Origin: Nanobdellota archaeon
Lineage (GTDB): Archaea; Nanobdellota; Nanobdellia; Woesearchaeales; GW2011-AR15
DNA length: 26,877 nt
Assembly: GCA_018815145.1 (NCBI GenBank)
Contig: JAHIYL010000051.1
Span: 1-26,877, forward strand
Direction: 5' to 3'
Part shown: in pieces, positions 10,001-15,214 of the stretch
Layout of the letters: each line of letters begins with the position of its first letter
Position numbering within the stretch: the first letter of the stretch is position 1
Program-made: the position numbers and the translations under genes
The notes under the pieces: model-generated
Seen by the model: only the letters and a program-made list of their open reading frames with translations
Told to the model about the DNA's origin: nothing
The model's database searches: none

Positions 10001-10621
10001 GACTTCATCACTTACCACCTTGAACTGAGCCTGAATTCAGACCTTTCAAGTCCTCTCATGAACGTATCTGCAATAGATGCTAATTCAACAATCTACGGCG
10101 GAGAGCTTGAACTTGCAGAGTATTTTTGGAGGGTACGGGCAAATGATTCGGTTGGATATGGAGAATGGTCTGATGTATGGAATTTCACACTTGCACCAGA
10201 ATTATCAATAAAACTCAATACAGCATTCATAGAATTTGGTCTACTTGAAGTAGATTCAATAAGCGACACTGATGATGGATTTTCCCCATTCATAATTGAG
10301 AATGACGGGAATATCATTGCCAACATCACAAGGATTAGTGTGAACGCCAGCATATGGGAATCAGTTGGCTTGAATACTAGCTATTTCCAGTTCAAGGCAG
10401 ATAATGATTCAACAGAAGTTGGTTCATTCAATTGGACAGAATCAGCATTTAATTGGACAAATATGACACAGATAAATGATACAAACCTGACAGCAATAAG
10501 CTATCTTGATTGGCATGATTCATATGATACTGCAGAAATTGATATCAGGCTTCATGTACCGCCGCAGGAGCCGCCGGGTGCAAAGACCGTAACAGTACAT
10601 CTGATAGGGGCAAACTCATGA
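974..10621 (+). CDS. Giant modular surface protein, main part (Ig-like, LamG, RCC1, FN3)
   Basis: About 3,190 residues are homologous in this frame from base 1043; codons from the formal ATG at 974 up to 1042 run out of frame over the preceding LamG domain, so that ATG is probably not a real start. Order: Ig-like units with LamG insertions (five complete LamG copies at about 1319-6153), simple Ig-like units at about 3885-4186, 5085-5389 and 6290-6590, an FN3-like unit holding three small beta repeats (6590-7900), another Ig-like unit, an Ig-like unit holding an RCC1-type propeller (8215-9590), an Ig-like unit, an FN3 domain (about 9895-10190) and a beta-rich C-terminal domain. Paired Cys (LxCNxxVTD ... 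EWLCxVTPNDG) fit Ig-type disulfides. N-X-S/T sequons are dense, as in glycosylated archaeal surface proteins. There is no C-terminal membrane helix; the ATGA overlap with the next gene suggests coupled translation with a membrane partner. Confidence 0.9.
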   Translation: MKLRFIILHFHLNRSGRTTWQALGHNPQIIVSNETSVNDEWLCEVTPNDGYDDGTTKNATAVTILPGPTAPTWVDYPVISPASPTKLQNLTCNFNVTDAEGDPITNITNWYKNNVSTTVLYMPFEGGSNSTYTKDYSGYNNNGVVYNAQWNRTGGKIGGAYYFDGTDDHINGTDENIDELTGTLMTWVKFDDATTVVDDSYIFFAANGRLALRFETTGDYIEFEHDGSDCLKTWISYPVSWTAGSWHHLAAVWNATNNLARLFIDGNLTNETTLEVCSGGFTTEYFIGTRYDMENDLKGYVDELKVYDAVLSNDQIHQIYLSENSSLNGNLLISGETALNEDWLCSVTPNDGYDDGLTKNSSSVTISSGNSAPTFEDNPVITPSLPGTLNNLTCNYNVTDADNDNVTNITIWYKNNVSTTVLYLPFEGGSNSTYTKDYSGFGNDGVVTNATWNRTLGRVGGMYEFDGSRDYINGTNDYINELTGTLEFWIKPALDSSSMSDTYFFEYSGRRILIRFESTGDYIQFQHDGSSCGSSTLNYAISWSADEWHHIAGIWNASNNLQRLYIDGVMTNETTSQQVCSGFTLTDYWIGMRDDMVNSFNGAVDEVKVYNITLTSEQIWVDYQAELYGHSPNILVSNETSRDEAWHCEVTPNDGYSDGTSKNSSSVIIQNSIPTHDAPAISPTNPSETNNLTCNWNNVTDADGDSVVNITNWYKNNVSTTVLYMPFEGGSNSTYTKDYSGYGHIGSVEGPTWNRTGGIFGGAYEFGTDQRIEVPHSDVFNSTQELSFEFWAWHSTSQVDANGLVLGIYDQYGIYSSLSDGRYYIIFATLEGWKYVYCQTNSIVNDTWQHIVFTIKSEDHSCYVDGNENATDTDSYTALNITSNFVNIGTWYWLGNDFIGRLDEIKFYNYTLSAEQVLANYQAGLYGNNPNILASDETNASEEWHCEVTPNDGYADGITKNSSSVTITALPEVSSVVISPTIANTTDTLFCNATVSDTENSTLTVEYWWYNNSVLFISGNRTGVSADTDTLISTVTASNTTFNETWNCTIRAFDGTYYSSGFNSAAITIRNSPPTHDTPTITPSDPNVTSNLTCNWQNVADANNHNVVNITNWYMNNVSNTALFLPFEGNGDEEAIVREYSGSGISGTVYGATWNRTGGKIGGAYEFGADERLEIPHIDSFNITQELSIEFWAWHSSAQIDDNGLVVGIFDQYRIYAQEANQRYYMIIADTENWNTVYCQTNSIVNNTWQHIVFTIKSGDQSCYVDGNENATDTDSYTALNITSNVLNIGNWDWLTSDYIGKLDEIKFYNYTLSAEQVLANYQAGLSGNNPNILVSDETSASETWLCSVTPNDGYDDGITKNSSSVTIAGIPEVTSIAISPASANITDNLNCNATVTDSENATLTVEYWWYNNSVLFISGNKTGVSKDTDTVISTITSANTTFDETWNCTIRAFDGTYYSSGFNSAAITIRNSPPTHDTPTITPSDPNITSNLTCNWNNVADAEGHNVANITVWYKNNVSNTALYLPFEGNGDEEAIVREYSGSGINGTVYGATWNRTGGKIGGAYEFGADERLEIPHTDTFNITQELSFEFWAWHSSAQIDDNGLVVGIYDQYRIYANEADGRYYIIFATLEGWKYVYCQTNSIVNNTWQHIAFTLKSGDHSCYVDGNENATDTDSYTALNITSNVLNIGNWPSLTSDYIGRLDEIKIFNYTLSPEQIFVDYQAGLAGINSQLLVSNETSLNEQWLCSVTPNDGYADGLTKNSTAVTIENAAPSVSSVSLSPESPHLSDNLNCNATVTDLENTTLTVEYYWYNNSVLWFWGNKTGLAADVNTVISTLGYLNTTTGETWNCTVRAYDGTDYSDYSSTNATIQPTGPPYYSNNLTNSTLAGSSILHSLQWDDPIGLSGYIFQFCNGTWNGTDCLGTGESGSGATPITNIDVVDIAPVATGTWQSVDVSSYVPIGAEGICIEAQSATTTEYNFGIRMGGSTDNRVGILEDKSHQFTCIGINSTRQLEIYIGDAALHVYLYGYIPDGYGEFIANAVDKSTDTTGAYVPVDISGDFSGGTCAVAFYEFDVGVGADSVIGTRIGGRTNTPHGTSNNGDYQIGMMGLNSSEIFEQYISSTLADLWVHGCLYAGDGVHIVTDQDPIDYSTETTGTWVGTTITDSQSDDATGIFFGLYSSVDSELYHQLRKNSTWADFGIDSDVSDVREGWIQVNSTQGIEQKIEANTRDLYVWGWTYATSETGTSDGWVNDTWVAMGGLTNSSNVTKSINSTVGLNYSWCVHANNTQNLWNSSSCDSPFTYTSTEAINTPPTITTISISPTTANTTVDLNCNATATDSEESTVTVEYWWYNNSVLWLWGNKTGVAADVNTVISTLGYLNTTTGETWNCTVRAYDGTDYSGGFNSTTITIQNSVPAMKSSTITPIIVYTNNTLLGYCNATDADYDNVSYDAIWYKNDKIYEEVIPEYISAGGSHTCGILTNGSAYCWGMGDVGQLGYGGTDDQYTPYAVNSSLPFKKISAGETSTCGLLTNSSVYCWGYNYWGILGTGDEINRLNPTPVNTSIAFSSITTGVKHACGISSEGYAYCWGCAVEDEECIGGLGDGSTIQQKNPVAVNLSVQFIQVSAGGRHTCGIIVNGSAVCWGSGALGQLGYGGTSQQNNPVFVNSNYTFKSISAGDSHTCGILANGSAMCWGSGVYGQLGYGGTSQQNNPIFINLSYTFQTVSSFSIHSCGILMNGSAMCWGSGIYGQLGYGGTSQQNNSILVNSTSEFKSISAGSFHTCSILTNGSAVCWGKGEYGRLGYGGTAQQNNTIAVNTTHTMWPFYTQGSQTNAANITYGLSYGQDWTLSCRASDNTEYSSWLNSSTLTIQNWLPSVINVSLSPESSTLSDNLDCNATVTDLENTTLSVEYFWYNNSVLWSWGNKTGVTAGTNTVIDTISSSFTSTQEEWNCTVRAFDGTDYSDYSSDSYNFTNALPSKVNLSYPAEGDAFFTNRTPEFRWENATDDDSDFITYHLELSLNSDLSSPLMNVSAIDANSTIYGGELELAEYFWRVRANDSVGYGEWSDVWNFTLAPELSIKLNTAFIEFGLLEVDSISDTDDGFSPFIIENDGNIIANITRISVNASIWESVGLNTSYFQFKADNDSTEVGSFNWTESAFNWTNMTQINDTNLTAISYLDWHDSYDTAEIDIRLHVPPQEPPGAKTVTVHLIGANS
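1039..1045 (+). other. Frame break in the giant gene at CTT-AGG-A
   Basis: Upstream of 1041 the homologous frame is frame 1; from 1043 it is frame 2. One base (A at 1042) must be skipped, or two bases are missing relative to the LYG/LSG codons seen in sister repeats. The sequence CTT-AGG-A, with a TAA two codons later, has the same first six bases as the yeast Ty1 +1 shift heptamer CUU-AGG-C, and a Ty1-like slip would yield L-G-H-N-P, which matches the sister repeats. A real two-base deletion or a sequencing error explains it equally well. Confidence 0.8.
3885..6290 (+). repeat. In-frame tandem duplication with a 1,203-base period
   Basis: A unit made of one simple Ig-like domain plus one Ig-like domain carrying a LamG insertion is present twice in tandem (about 3885-5085 and 5085-6290). 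The DNA is still highly similar: the segment beginning GAGACATGGAACTGCACGAT occurs at 4103 and again at 5306, a spacing of 1,203 bases or exactly 401 codons, and the following Ig-to-Ig linker is nearly identical. The similarity at DNA level points to a recent duplication. Confidence 0.85.
6413..6560 (+). repeat. 148-base block repeated at 8033-8180
   Basis: This block, covering most of one Ig-like unit, matches 8033-8180 with only two differences (positions 6431 and 6452), while the flanking halves of the two Ig-like units are clearly diverged at both DNA and protein level. Spacing is 1,620 bases (540 codons). The abrupt boundaries look like gene conversion or a recent copy event. Confidence 0.85.
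6775..7695 (+). repeat. Three tandem beta-rich repeats inserted in an FN3-like domain
   Basis: Three repeats of roughly 100 residues start with related strands: APVATGTWQSVDVSS, STDTTGAYVPVDISG and STETTGTWVGTTITD. Each continues with a strand containing GIRMGGS, GTRIGGR or a degenerate version, and ends with an aromatic strand (LHVYLYGYIP, LWVHGCLYAG, LYVWGWTYAT). They interrupt an FN3-like unit: its front half is around 6600-6740 (LQWDDPIGLSGYIFQFCNGT) and its back half around 7715-7890 (NDTWVAMGG ... NSTVGLNYSWCVHANNT). I do not recognise a named family; a small jelly-roll or lectin-like fold is a guess. Confidence 0.6.
8371..9435 (+). repeat. RCC1-type seven-bladed beta-propeller
   Basis: Seven repeats of about 50 residues with the pattern I-S-A-G-x-x-H-T-C-G-I-L-x-N-G-S-A-x-C-W-G followed by G-Q-L-G-Y-G-G-T and a short linker are typical of RCC1 repeats, which close into a seven-bladed propeller. 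Blades three to seven are the most alike, and their DNA shares long stretches (for example CTAGCCAACAAAATAAT at 8942 and 9242), so the propeller grew or is being homogenised by internal duplication. The propeller interrupts an Ig-like unit after YKNDKIYEE and the unit resumes at about 9450 with TQGSQTNAANITYG. Confidence 0.88.
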
Positions 10622-11814
10622 GAATAAAAAATATGATGTCAATAATTGTATTTTTAGTTTTGATTAGCTCAGCCTATGCAGTTGGAGTTGTGCCTTCATA
10701 TATTGATGTGTCCTATATCTCTGGTTCGCAGGACACCTATGATATTAAGATAACAAATAATGAAGCTGAAGCAAAGATAATTGAGCTTTCACCGGATATT
10801 ACTTATTCTCAATATTTTGAAATATCTGAAAACAGGTTTGAGCTTGCTGCCGGAGAATCAAAGATAATCAGCTTCAAGTTCAGGATGCCTGAGGAGATGG
10901 AAAGACCTGGTATCCATCAGGCTAAGATGTTAATCAATTCGATATCAAAATCATCTGTGCACTCTGATTCATCAATCTCAACACAGGTTGGTCTTGCGTT
11001 CCAGATTAATATCAAAGTTCCTTATCCAGGTAAATATGCTGAAGTAAGGTTATTTGTACCGAATTTTGAGAACCAGAAAACAGCAAATTTTGCAGTTGAA
11101 ATATCAAATCTAGGAAATGAGAACATAGTCAATGCAAAAGCCTACATTGATATTCTTGGCCCATTGAATGATAAGATAGTTACGCTGCAGAGTGAATCTG
11201 TGTTAATAGAGCCAAAGAAGAGCCAGAACGTATTCATAGGGTGGGAATCAACTTTGAATCCAGGTGTATATATGGCAAAGGTCACAGTTATCTATGATGG
11301 GCAGAATGCATTTGATAAGAAGACATTCTCTGTTGGTTCACCACAGCTTTTGATAGATGCAGTCAGTGTTGATAGGTTTGTACTAGGCCAGATTGCTCAG
11401 TTTGATGTCTTAGTCTCAAGTGATTGGAACAAGAAGATTGAAGGAATCTATGCTGATGTTAGGATAACTGATGCGGATAACAATGTCTTTGCCCTATCAA
11501 AAACTCTTGAAGCAGATATTGAGGCTGGAGGAAAGCAAGAGCTCAAGGCATATTGGGATACAAAGAATGTAGAGGAAGGAGAATACAAGCTTGACATATC
11601 CTTGAATTATCTTAATACTCAGGTTCAGAAAGTGTATGATATATATGTTGGTTTGGATGATATTGTCACAAAGGCGACCGGGCAGGTGATAGATTCAACA
11701 CGACCGGAAGAAGTAATGCCAAAATCACTAGTCATACTGATAATACTTATTGCATTGCTTGTGGGTGTGAATGTGTTCCTGTTGATGACAAAATTCAGGA
11801 AGAAGAGAGAGTAA
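10618..11814 (+). CDS. Secreted membrane-anchored Ig-like protein, partner of the giant protein
   Basis: 398 residues. An N-terminal signal peptide occupies about residues 1-21 (positive start MRIKNMM, hydrophobic core, SSAYA cleavage-like end). It is followed by a beta-sandwich with a conserved-looking pattern of an Ig-like chaperone or DUF916-like domain (YDIKITNNEAEAKIIELSP, FELAAGESKIISFKFRMP), then two further Ig-like segments (about 135-235 and 240-345). A single membrane helix lies near residues 368-390 and ends in a basic KFRKKRE tail. This predicts an outward-facing protein with a cytoplasmic tail. It overlaps the giant gene by ATGA and probably forms an operon with it. In Gram-positive bacteria DUF916 proteins pair with WxL surface proteins; a similar anchoring role is inferred here by analogy only. 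Confidence 0.8.
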   Translation: MRIKNMMSIIVFLVLISSAYAVGVVPSYIDVSYISGSQDTYDIKITNNEAEAKIIELSPDITYSQYFEISENRFELAAGESKIISFKFRMPEEMERPGIHQAKMLINSISKSSVHSDSSISTQVGLAFQINIKVPYPGKYAEVRLFVPNFENQKTANFAVEISNLGNENIVNAKAYIDILGPLNDKIVTLQSESVLIEPKKSQNVFIGWESTLNPGVYMAKVTVIYDGQNAFDKKTFSVGSPQLLIDAVSVDRFVLGQIAQFDVLVSSDWNKKIEGIYADVRITDADNNVFALSKTLEADIEAGGKQELKAYWDTKNVEEGEYKLDISLNYLNTQVQKVYDIYVGLDDIVTKATGQVIDSTRPEEVMPKSLVILIILIALLVGVNVFLLMTKFRKKRE

Positions 11815-11911
11815 TAGAAAAGGGATTTGTTCCTATATGTGGTAAATTAAGTATTTTGTTTATAAAGGCTGCTAATGTGATAGCAACATATAAAAAATCT
11901 AAAAATAACAA
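11815..11911. other. Short convergent intergenic spacer
   Basis: The spacer separates the convergent + strand surface-protein operon and the - strand acetyltransferase gene. It is AT-rich; I see T-rich runs but no convincing stem-loop terminator or small gene. Confidence 0.4.
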
Positions 11912-12394
11912 TTATTCAGCTAACTTTTCAATTTTATCTTCAGTTAGTCTGAAATAGATCCATTCCTTGAGCTTCTTTGCACCAAGGCCTTCATAGAAAT
12001 TGATTGCTGGTGTATTCCAGTCAAGGGCTGACCATTCCATTCTTCCGCATTCACGTTTTTTTGCTTCTTTGAAAAGAAAATTAAATATTGTTTTTCCATA
12101 TCCTTTTTTTCGGTGTTCTTCAACAATGAACAGATCTTCAAGATATAGAGTTGGCTTTCCTAAAAAACTGGAATATGTCATGAAAAAGACAGTGTATCCT
12201 ATTGTTTTTCCATCAAGTTTTCCGATGTATGCTTCATAGTATGGATTGTCCTGTGTTGCATGTTTTTTCATCCGTATTTTTGCTTTTTCATCAGGTGGAG
12301 TGAGATTCTCAAATTCAGCAAGCTTGACTATAAGGCTGAAAAAATCATCAAAGTTGTTTTTATCAACACGCTCTATTGATAGATTGTCTGTCAT
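11912..12394 (-). CDS. GNAT-family N-acetyltransferase (SSAT-like)
   Basis: 160 residues, the normal length for a single GNAT domain. Motif A, which binds the acetyl-CoA pyrophosphate, is at residues 92-101 (EEHRKKGYGK), preceded by the LEDLFI strand; the SALDWNTPAINFYEGLGA segment (about 122-139) is typical of the diamine/thialysine acetyltransferase (SSAT-like) branch. This branch acetylates small amines such as polyamines or lysine analogues, so a link to the neighbouring lysine/ornithine genes is conceivable but unproven. The start is the ATG at 12394, with a GGTGA Shine-Dalgarno-like sequence just upstream and a TATA-like GTATAAAATT at 12421-12412. It lies downstream of lysJ, but a branched inverted repeat and its own promoter separate them. 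Confidence 0.82.
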   Translation of the reverse strand: MTDNLSIERVDKNNFDDFFSLIVKLAEFENLTPPDEKAKIRMKKHATQDNPYYEAYIGKLDGKTIGYTVFFMTYSSFLGKPTLYLEDLFIVEEHRKKGYGKTIFNFLFKEAKKRECGRMEWSALDWNTPAINFYEGLGAKKLKEWIYFRLTEDKIEKLAE

Positions 12395-12411
12395 CTTTTT
12401 TCACCTATTAA

Positions 12412-12421
12412 ATTTTATACA
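12412..12421 (-). promoter_or_regulatory. TATA-like promoter element of the acetyltransferase gene
   Basis: GTATAAAATT on the - strand, about 20 bases before the ATG at 12394. The spacing would give a very short leader, although a GGTGA ribosome-binding-like site also exists. A small hairpin (GCTTTC-TTTAG-GAAAGC, 12424-12440) lies immediately upstream. Confidence 0.4.
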
Positions 12422-12445
12422 TTGCTTTCCTAAAGAAAGCACAAT

Positions 12446-12545
12446 ATGGGCGATGATGATTATGGCTAGATGGAACTTTCTGAAAGAAAGTGGAATAGGA
12501 CACGGATGTGTCCGTTTATGCCATATTCATCATCATCGCCATAAA
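12446..12545. repeat. Branched inverted-repeat element 1
   Basis: An outer stem is formed by 12446-12466 (TATGGGCGATGATGAT then TATGGC) with 12520-12545 (GCCATA then ATCATCATCGCCATA), with small bulges. Inside it are two perfect hairpins: ACTTTC/GAAAGT (12475-12480 with 12486-12491, loop TGAAA) and GGACAC/GTGTCC (12498-12503 with 12508-12513, loop GGAT). The result is a cloverleaf-like fold between lysJ and the acetyltransferase gene. No coding function is seen. Confidence 0.75.
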
Positions 12546-12567
12546 CTAAAAAGATACTCTATTTCTT

Positions 12568-13737
12568 CTACTTTATAACTTTTTTCACAATCTCCATTGC
12601 TTCATCAACATTTTCTTTTGAAAATATTATTGGCGGCAAAAACCTCAATACAGTTGAACCGGTAGGTATGACAATCAATCCATTGTCCTGCAAATCTTTT
12701 GCAAATTTTGTTGATTTTGTCTTTAGATCAATCGCTATCATGAGACCCATACCCCTTATTTCCCTGATTAAAGGGGAATCGAATTTTTTTAGTTCAGAGA
12801 TGAAATAATCTCCAACTTCCTGTGCATTTTTTAACAGATTCTTTTTTTTGATTGTATCAAATACAGCTATTGATGCTGCGCACGCCATGGGATTTCCTCC
12901 GAATGTATTGGTATGGCAGCCGTTGAAGAGTTTGCTTGACACTTCTTCAGTTATTAGGGTTGCACCCATAGGTATCCCTGATGCGATTCCTTTTGCTGAA
13001 CACAGGATGTCAGGATCGACATTGAAATGTTCTATGGCAAAGATTTTTCCGGTCCTTCCCATACCGGACTGGACCTCATCGATGACAAGCAGCGAGCCAT
13101 TATTTTCGCATATCTCTTTCACTTTCACAAAAAAATCCATGTCAGGGACACGTATACCGCTCTCGCCCTGGATAGGCTCCAGGACTACTGCTGCTGTATT
13201 TTCAGATATGATCTCTTTTAATGAACCAGCATCATTGTATGAGAAATGTTTGACATGTTCTAATAATGGTTCATATGGTTCATTGTATTTTTTCAGGGTC
13301 TTTGTCAGGCTGAGCGCACCGAGTGTCTTTCCATGATAACCCATCTTTGCAGCGATTATTTCCTGCTTTCCTGTGGCAAGTTTTGAGAACTTGATTGCAG
13401 CTTCAATTGACTCTGTACCTGAATTACAGAAGAATACCTTGCTCAATTTTCCGGGAGCATGCTCTATCAGCTTTTTTGCACAGAGGCTTCTCTTATCATT
13501 TGTGAAACTGCCATGAAGATTGGTCAGTGTCTGCATCTGTGAATAGACAGCTTCATTTATTTCTTTTACATTATGTCCGAGTATATTTACACCGATGTTA
13601 GAGAAGCAGTCAATGTATTTTTTTCCTTCACTGTCATAGAGATATACTCCTTCTCCTTTCACTATGGTGAGGCCGCGGCTTCCATAGACAGGAGCAATAT
13701 ATTTTTCCTGCATCGCATAATAATCTTCATGTTCCAT
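12568..13737 (-). CDS. lysJ: LysW-gamma-L-lysine / -ornithine aminotransferase (LysJ/ArgD type)
   Basis: 389 residues, a class III PLP aminotransferase. It would transfer an amino group from glutamate to the semialdehyde carried on LysW, giving LysW-bound lysine (or ornithine). Visible motifs are the phosphate-binding NSGTES (105-110), the PLP-ring residues VIDEVQSGMGRTG (218-230, with Asp220) and the Schiff-base Lys249 in SAKGIASGIPMG. Nine bases separate it from lysZ upstream, so the two are co-transcribed, consistent with consecutive steps. Sequence alone cannot separate ArgD from LysJ; the LysW context makes LysJ/ArgD dual use likely, as only one copy is present in the window. Confidence 0.9.
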   Translation of the reverse strand: MEHEDYYAMQEKYIAPVYGSRGLTIVKGEGVYLYDSEGKKYIDCFSNIGVNILGHNVKEINEAVYSQMQTLTNLHGSFTNDKRSLCAKKLIEHAPGKLSKVFFCNSGTESIEAAIKFSKLATGKQEIIAAKMGYHGKTLGALSLTKTLKKYNEPYEPLLEHVKHFSYNDAGSLKEIISENTAAVVLEPIQGESGIRVPDMDFFVKVKEICENNGSLLVIDEVQSGMGRTGKIFAIEHFNVDPDILCSAKGIASGIPMGATLITEEVSSKLFNGCHTNTFGGNPMACAASIAVFDTIKKKNLLKNAQEVGDYFISELKKFDSPLIREIRGMGLMIAIDLKTKSTKFAKDLQDNGLIVIPTGSTVLRFLPPIIFSKENVDEAMEIVKKVIK

Positions 13738-13746
13738 TTAATTCAC

Positions 13747-14538
13747 CTATTCAATGATTGTACCTTTTCCGGCCAATGCATCTTTTACCGGATTTTCTGT
13801 CCTGCCATCAGACATGATGACTCTGCATGGGCCTGATTCAAACAGCTTCCTGAGTGCCAGGATCTTCCTCTTCATCCTGCCTTCAACCTGTGATTCTCTT
13901 TTTTCCAGTTCTCCTTGAGTCATATTCTGTACAAGGCTTGATGGATCATCCTTGTTTTCAAGAAAGCCGGGTGCTTCAATCATCTGGATGACTGTGCCTG
14001 CATCCATTGAATCTTTTAACAGGGCGACGATGTCATCATTCTCTGAATTGATAGCAAAATTATTCTCATCAATAATCGGGATGCAGAGAACCGGGACATA
14101 GGCATTTTCCATCAGCAGATTCAATAGATCAGTGTTTATCTCTTTAGGTTTTCCTGAAAAATCCCTGAGTATCTTTATCTTGCTGCCTTCTTTTGCTTTA
14201 ATCCCAAGATTCCTTTTGCCTCTTATCAGACCGCCGTCAAGACCAGATAGGCCGACAGCATTGATCCCATTCTGCTGGCAGAGCTCAACAATCCTCTTGT
14301 TTTTCAGGCCGGCATACGCCATCATGATGGAATTGATTGCGTCTTCATCTGAAAAGACACTGCTGTATCCTGAAACAGAAGTCACAACACGCTTCTCTTT
14401 TCCAAGGTCTACAAGAAGAGTATCCCTTTCATAGTTAGCGCCGTGAACGATTATGAAAGGCTCTTTGATGCTTTTTAGGTCTTTGACAATCGCTTCTGTG
14501 TTTATTTCTTTGCCGCCGCCTATCTTTATTATCATCAT
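13747..14538 (-). CDS. lysZ: [LysW]-aminoadipate/glutamate kinase (LysZ, ArgB family)
   Basis: 263 residues, amino-acid kinase fold. It would phosphorylate the side-chain carboxylate of LysW-bound aminoadipate (or glutamate). The N-terminal KIGGGKE (5-11), the HGANYERD segment (34-41) in place of the acetylglutamate-kinase HGGG, VTSVSGYSS, the NAVGLSGLDGGL segment (94-105) and ENDDIVALL near the C-terminal half match the archaeal LysZ/ArgB type. The start is the double ATG at 14538. It sits 16 bases after the amidotransferase-like gene and 9 bases before lysJ, in a tight four-gene run starting with the Fic gene. Confidence 0.88.
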   Translation of the reverse strand: MMIIKIGGGKEINTEAIVKDLKSIKEPFIIVHGANYERDTLLVDLGKEKRVVTSVSGYSSVFSDEDAINSIMMAYAGLKNKRIVELCQQNGINAVGLSGLDGGLIRGKRNLGIKAKEGSKIKILRDFSGKPKEINTDLLNLLMENAYVPVLCIPIIDENNFAINSENDDIVALLKDSMDAGTVIQMIEAPGFLENKDDPSSLVQNMTQGELEKRESQVEGRMKRKILALRKLFESGPCRVIMSDGRTENPVKDALAGKGTIIE

Positions 14539-14554
14539 TTTTATGTGCCTCTCA

Positions 14555-15205
14555 CTACCATATCTTTACTGAATGATTATTCAATGAAACCCAACCTGCA
14601 TTATCCTTGAATTTCTGTGAACATATAATCAGGTCATCCTCTGTTTCCTTGTAGCTCATTGTAAAATAATTTTCATCCTCCTCTTCTCCGAAATCTGAGC
14701 TCAGGAATATATCACCATTATTTTTGTAAACAATGATTATATTCATGGCTTTCACATATTTTGTTCGCTTGTTGAGCAGGCTGACTGCTTTTGCAAAATT
14801 TTCTTTCATGCTCTCGCCTGCGATCCTCTTCAGGAAATTGAAAATCTTTTCTGCACCGATCCTGCCTTCTTCCCTTATCCTGACACCATGCAATTCACCG
14901 TTGAATATGAAAATATAATTGTCATCATAAAAAGGCATATTGTTTTCAATAATAATATCCTTGTCCTGGAATGCACTCCTTGCATGTGCAATAATGAACT
15001 TAGTTTTTGGAAATATACCCAGTGCATCTTCCCATATAGGCTTGATGTTCTTGTAGTTAATCCAACTGCCTGAGCCTGTAATGTATGACATGCCCCAGCC
15101 ATGGCCCTGGAATTCCTTGCTGTTCTTTGATATGGATGCAAATTCCTGAAGATAAGATACCGGTTCAAATTCTGATTTTGATTTAACTAATAGCAGCCTG
15201 CACAT
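14555..15205 (-). CDS. Class II glutamine-amidotransferase-like Ntn hydrolase, candidate LysW deamidase/hydrolase
   Basis: 216 residues, a stand-alone COG0121-like (YafJ/EgtC) glutaminase fold with no synthase domain. Met1 is followed by Cys2, the nucleophile exposed after Met removal. HGWGM (35-39), AHARSA with Arg76 (73-78) and FNGELHG with Asn102-Gly103 (101-107) match the active site, carboxylate-binding Arg and oxyanion hole of class II amidotransferases. The SETDTE-like motif, whose Asp binds the free alpha-amino group of glutamine, reads RIGAEK (115-120) here, with Gly117 at the Asp position (alignment by eye). It lies between the Fic gene (9 bases) and lysZ (16 bases). The family member EgtC cleaves a gamma-glutamyl amide. 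Acting on the Gln-ended LysW proteins, or releasing products from LysW, is my inference. Confidence 0.8.
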   Translation of the reverse strand: MCRLLLVKSKSEFEPVSYLQEFASISKNSKEFQGHGWGMSYITGSGSWINYKNIKPIWEDALGIFPKTKFIIAHARSAFQDKDIIIENNMPFYDDNYIFIFNGELHGVRIREEGRIGAEKIFNFLKRIAGESMKENFAKAVSLLNKRTKYVKAMNIIIVYKNNGDIFLSSDFGEEEDENYFTMSYKETEDDLIICSQKFKDNAGWVSLNNHSVKIW

Positions 15206-15214
15206 TTTTACCTT

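Noticed and set aside
14555..15205. The amidotransferase-like protein as a glutaminase subunit of a biosynthetic synthase
   Set aside because: No synthase partner (purF-, glmS-, asnB- or gltB-like) is present nearby, and the amino-binding Asp is missing, so free glutamine is an unlikely main substrate.
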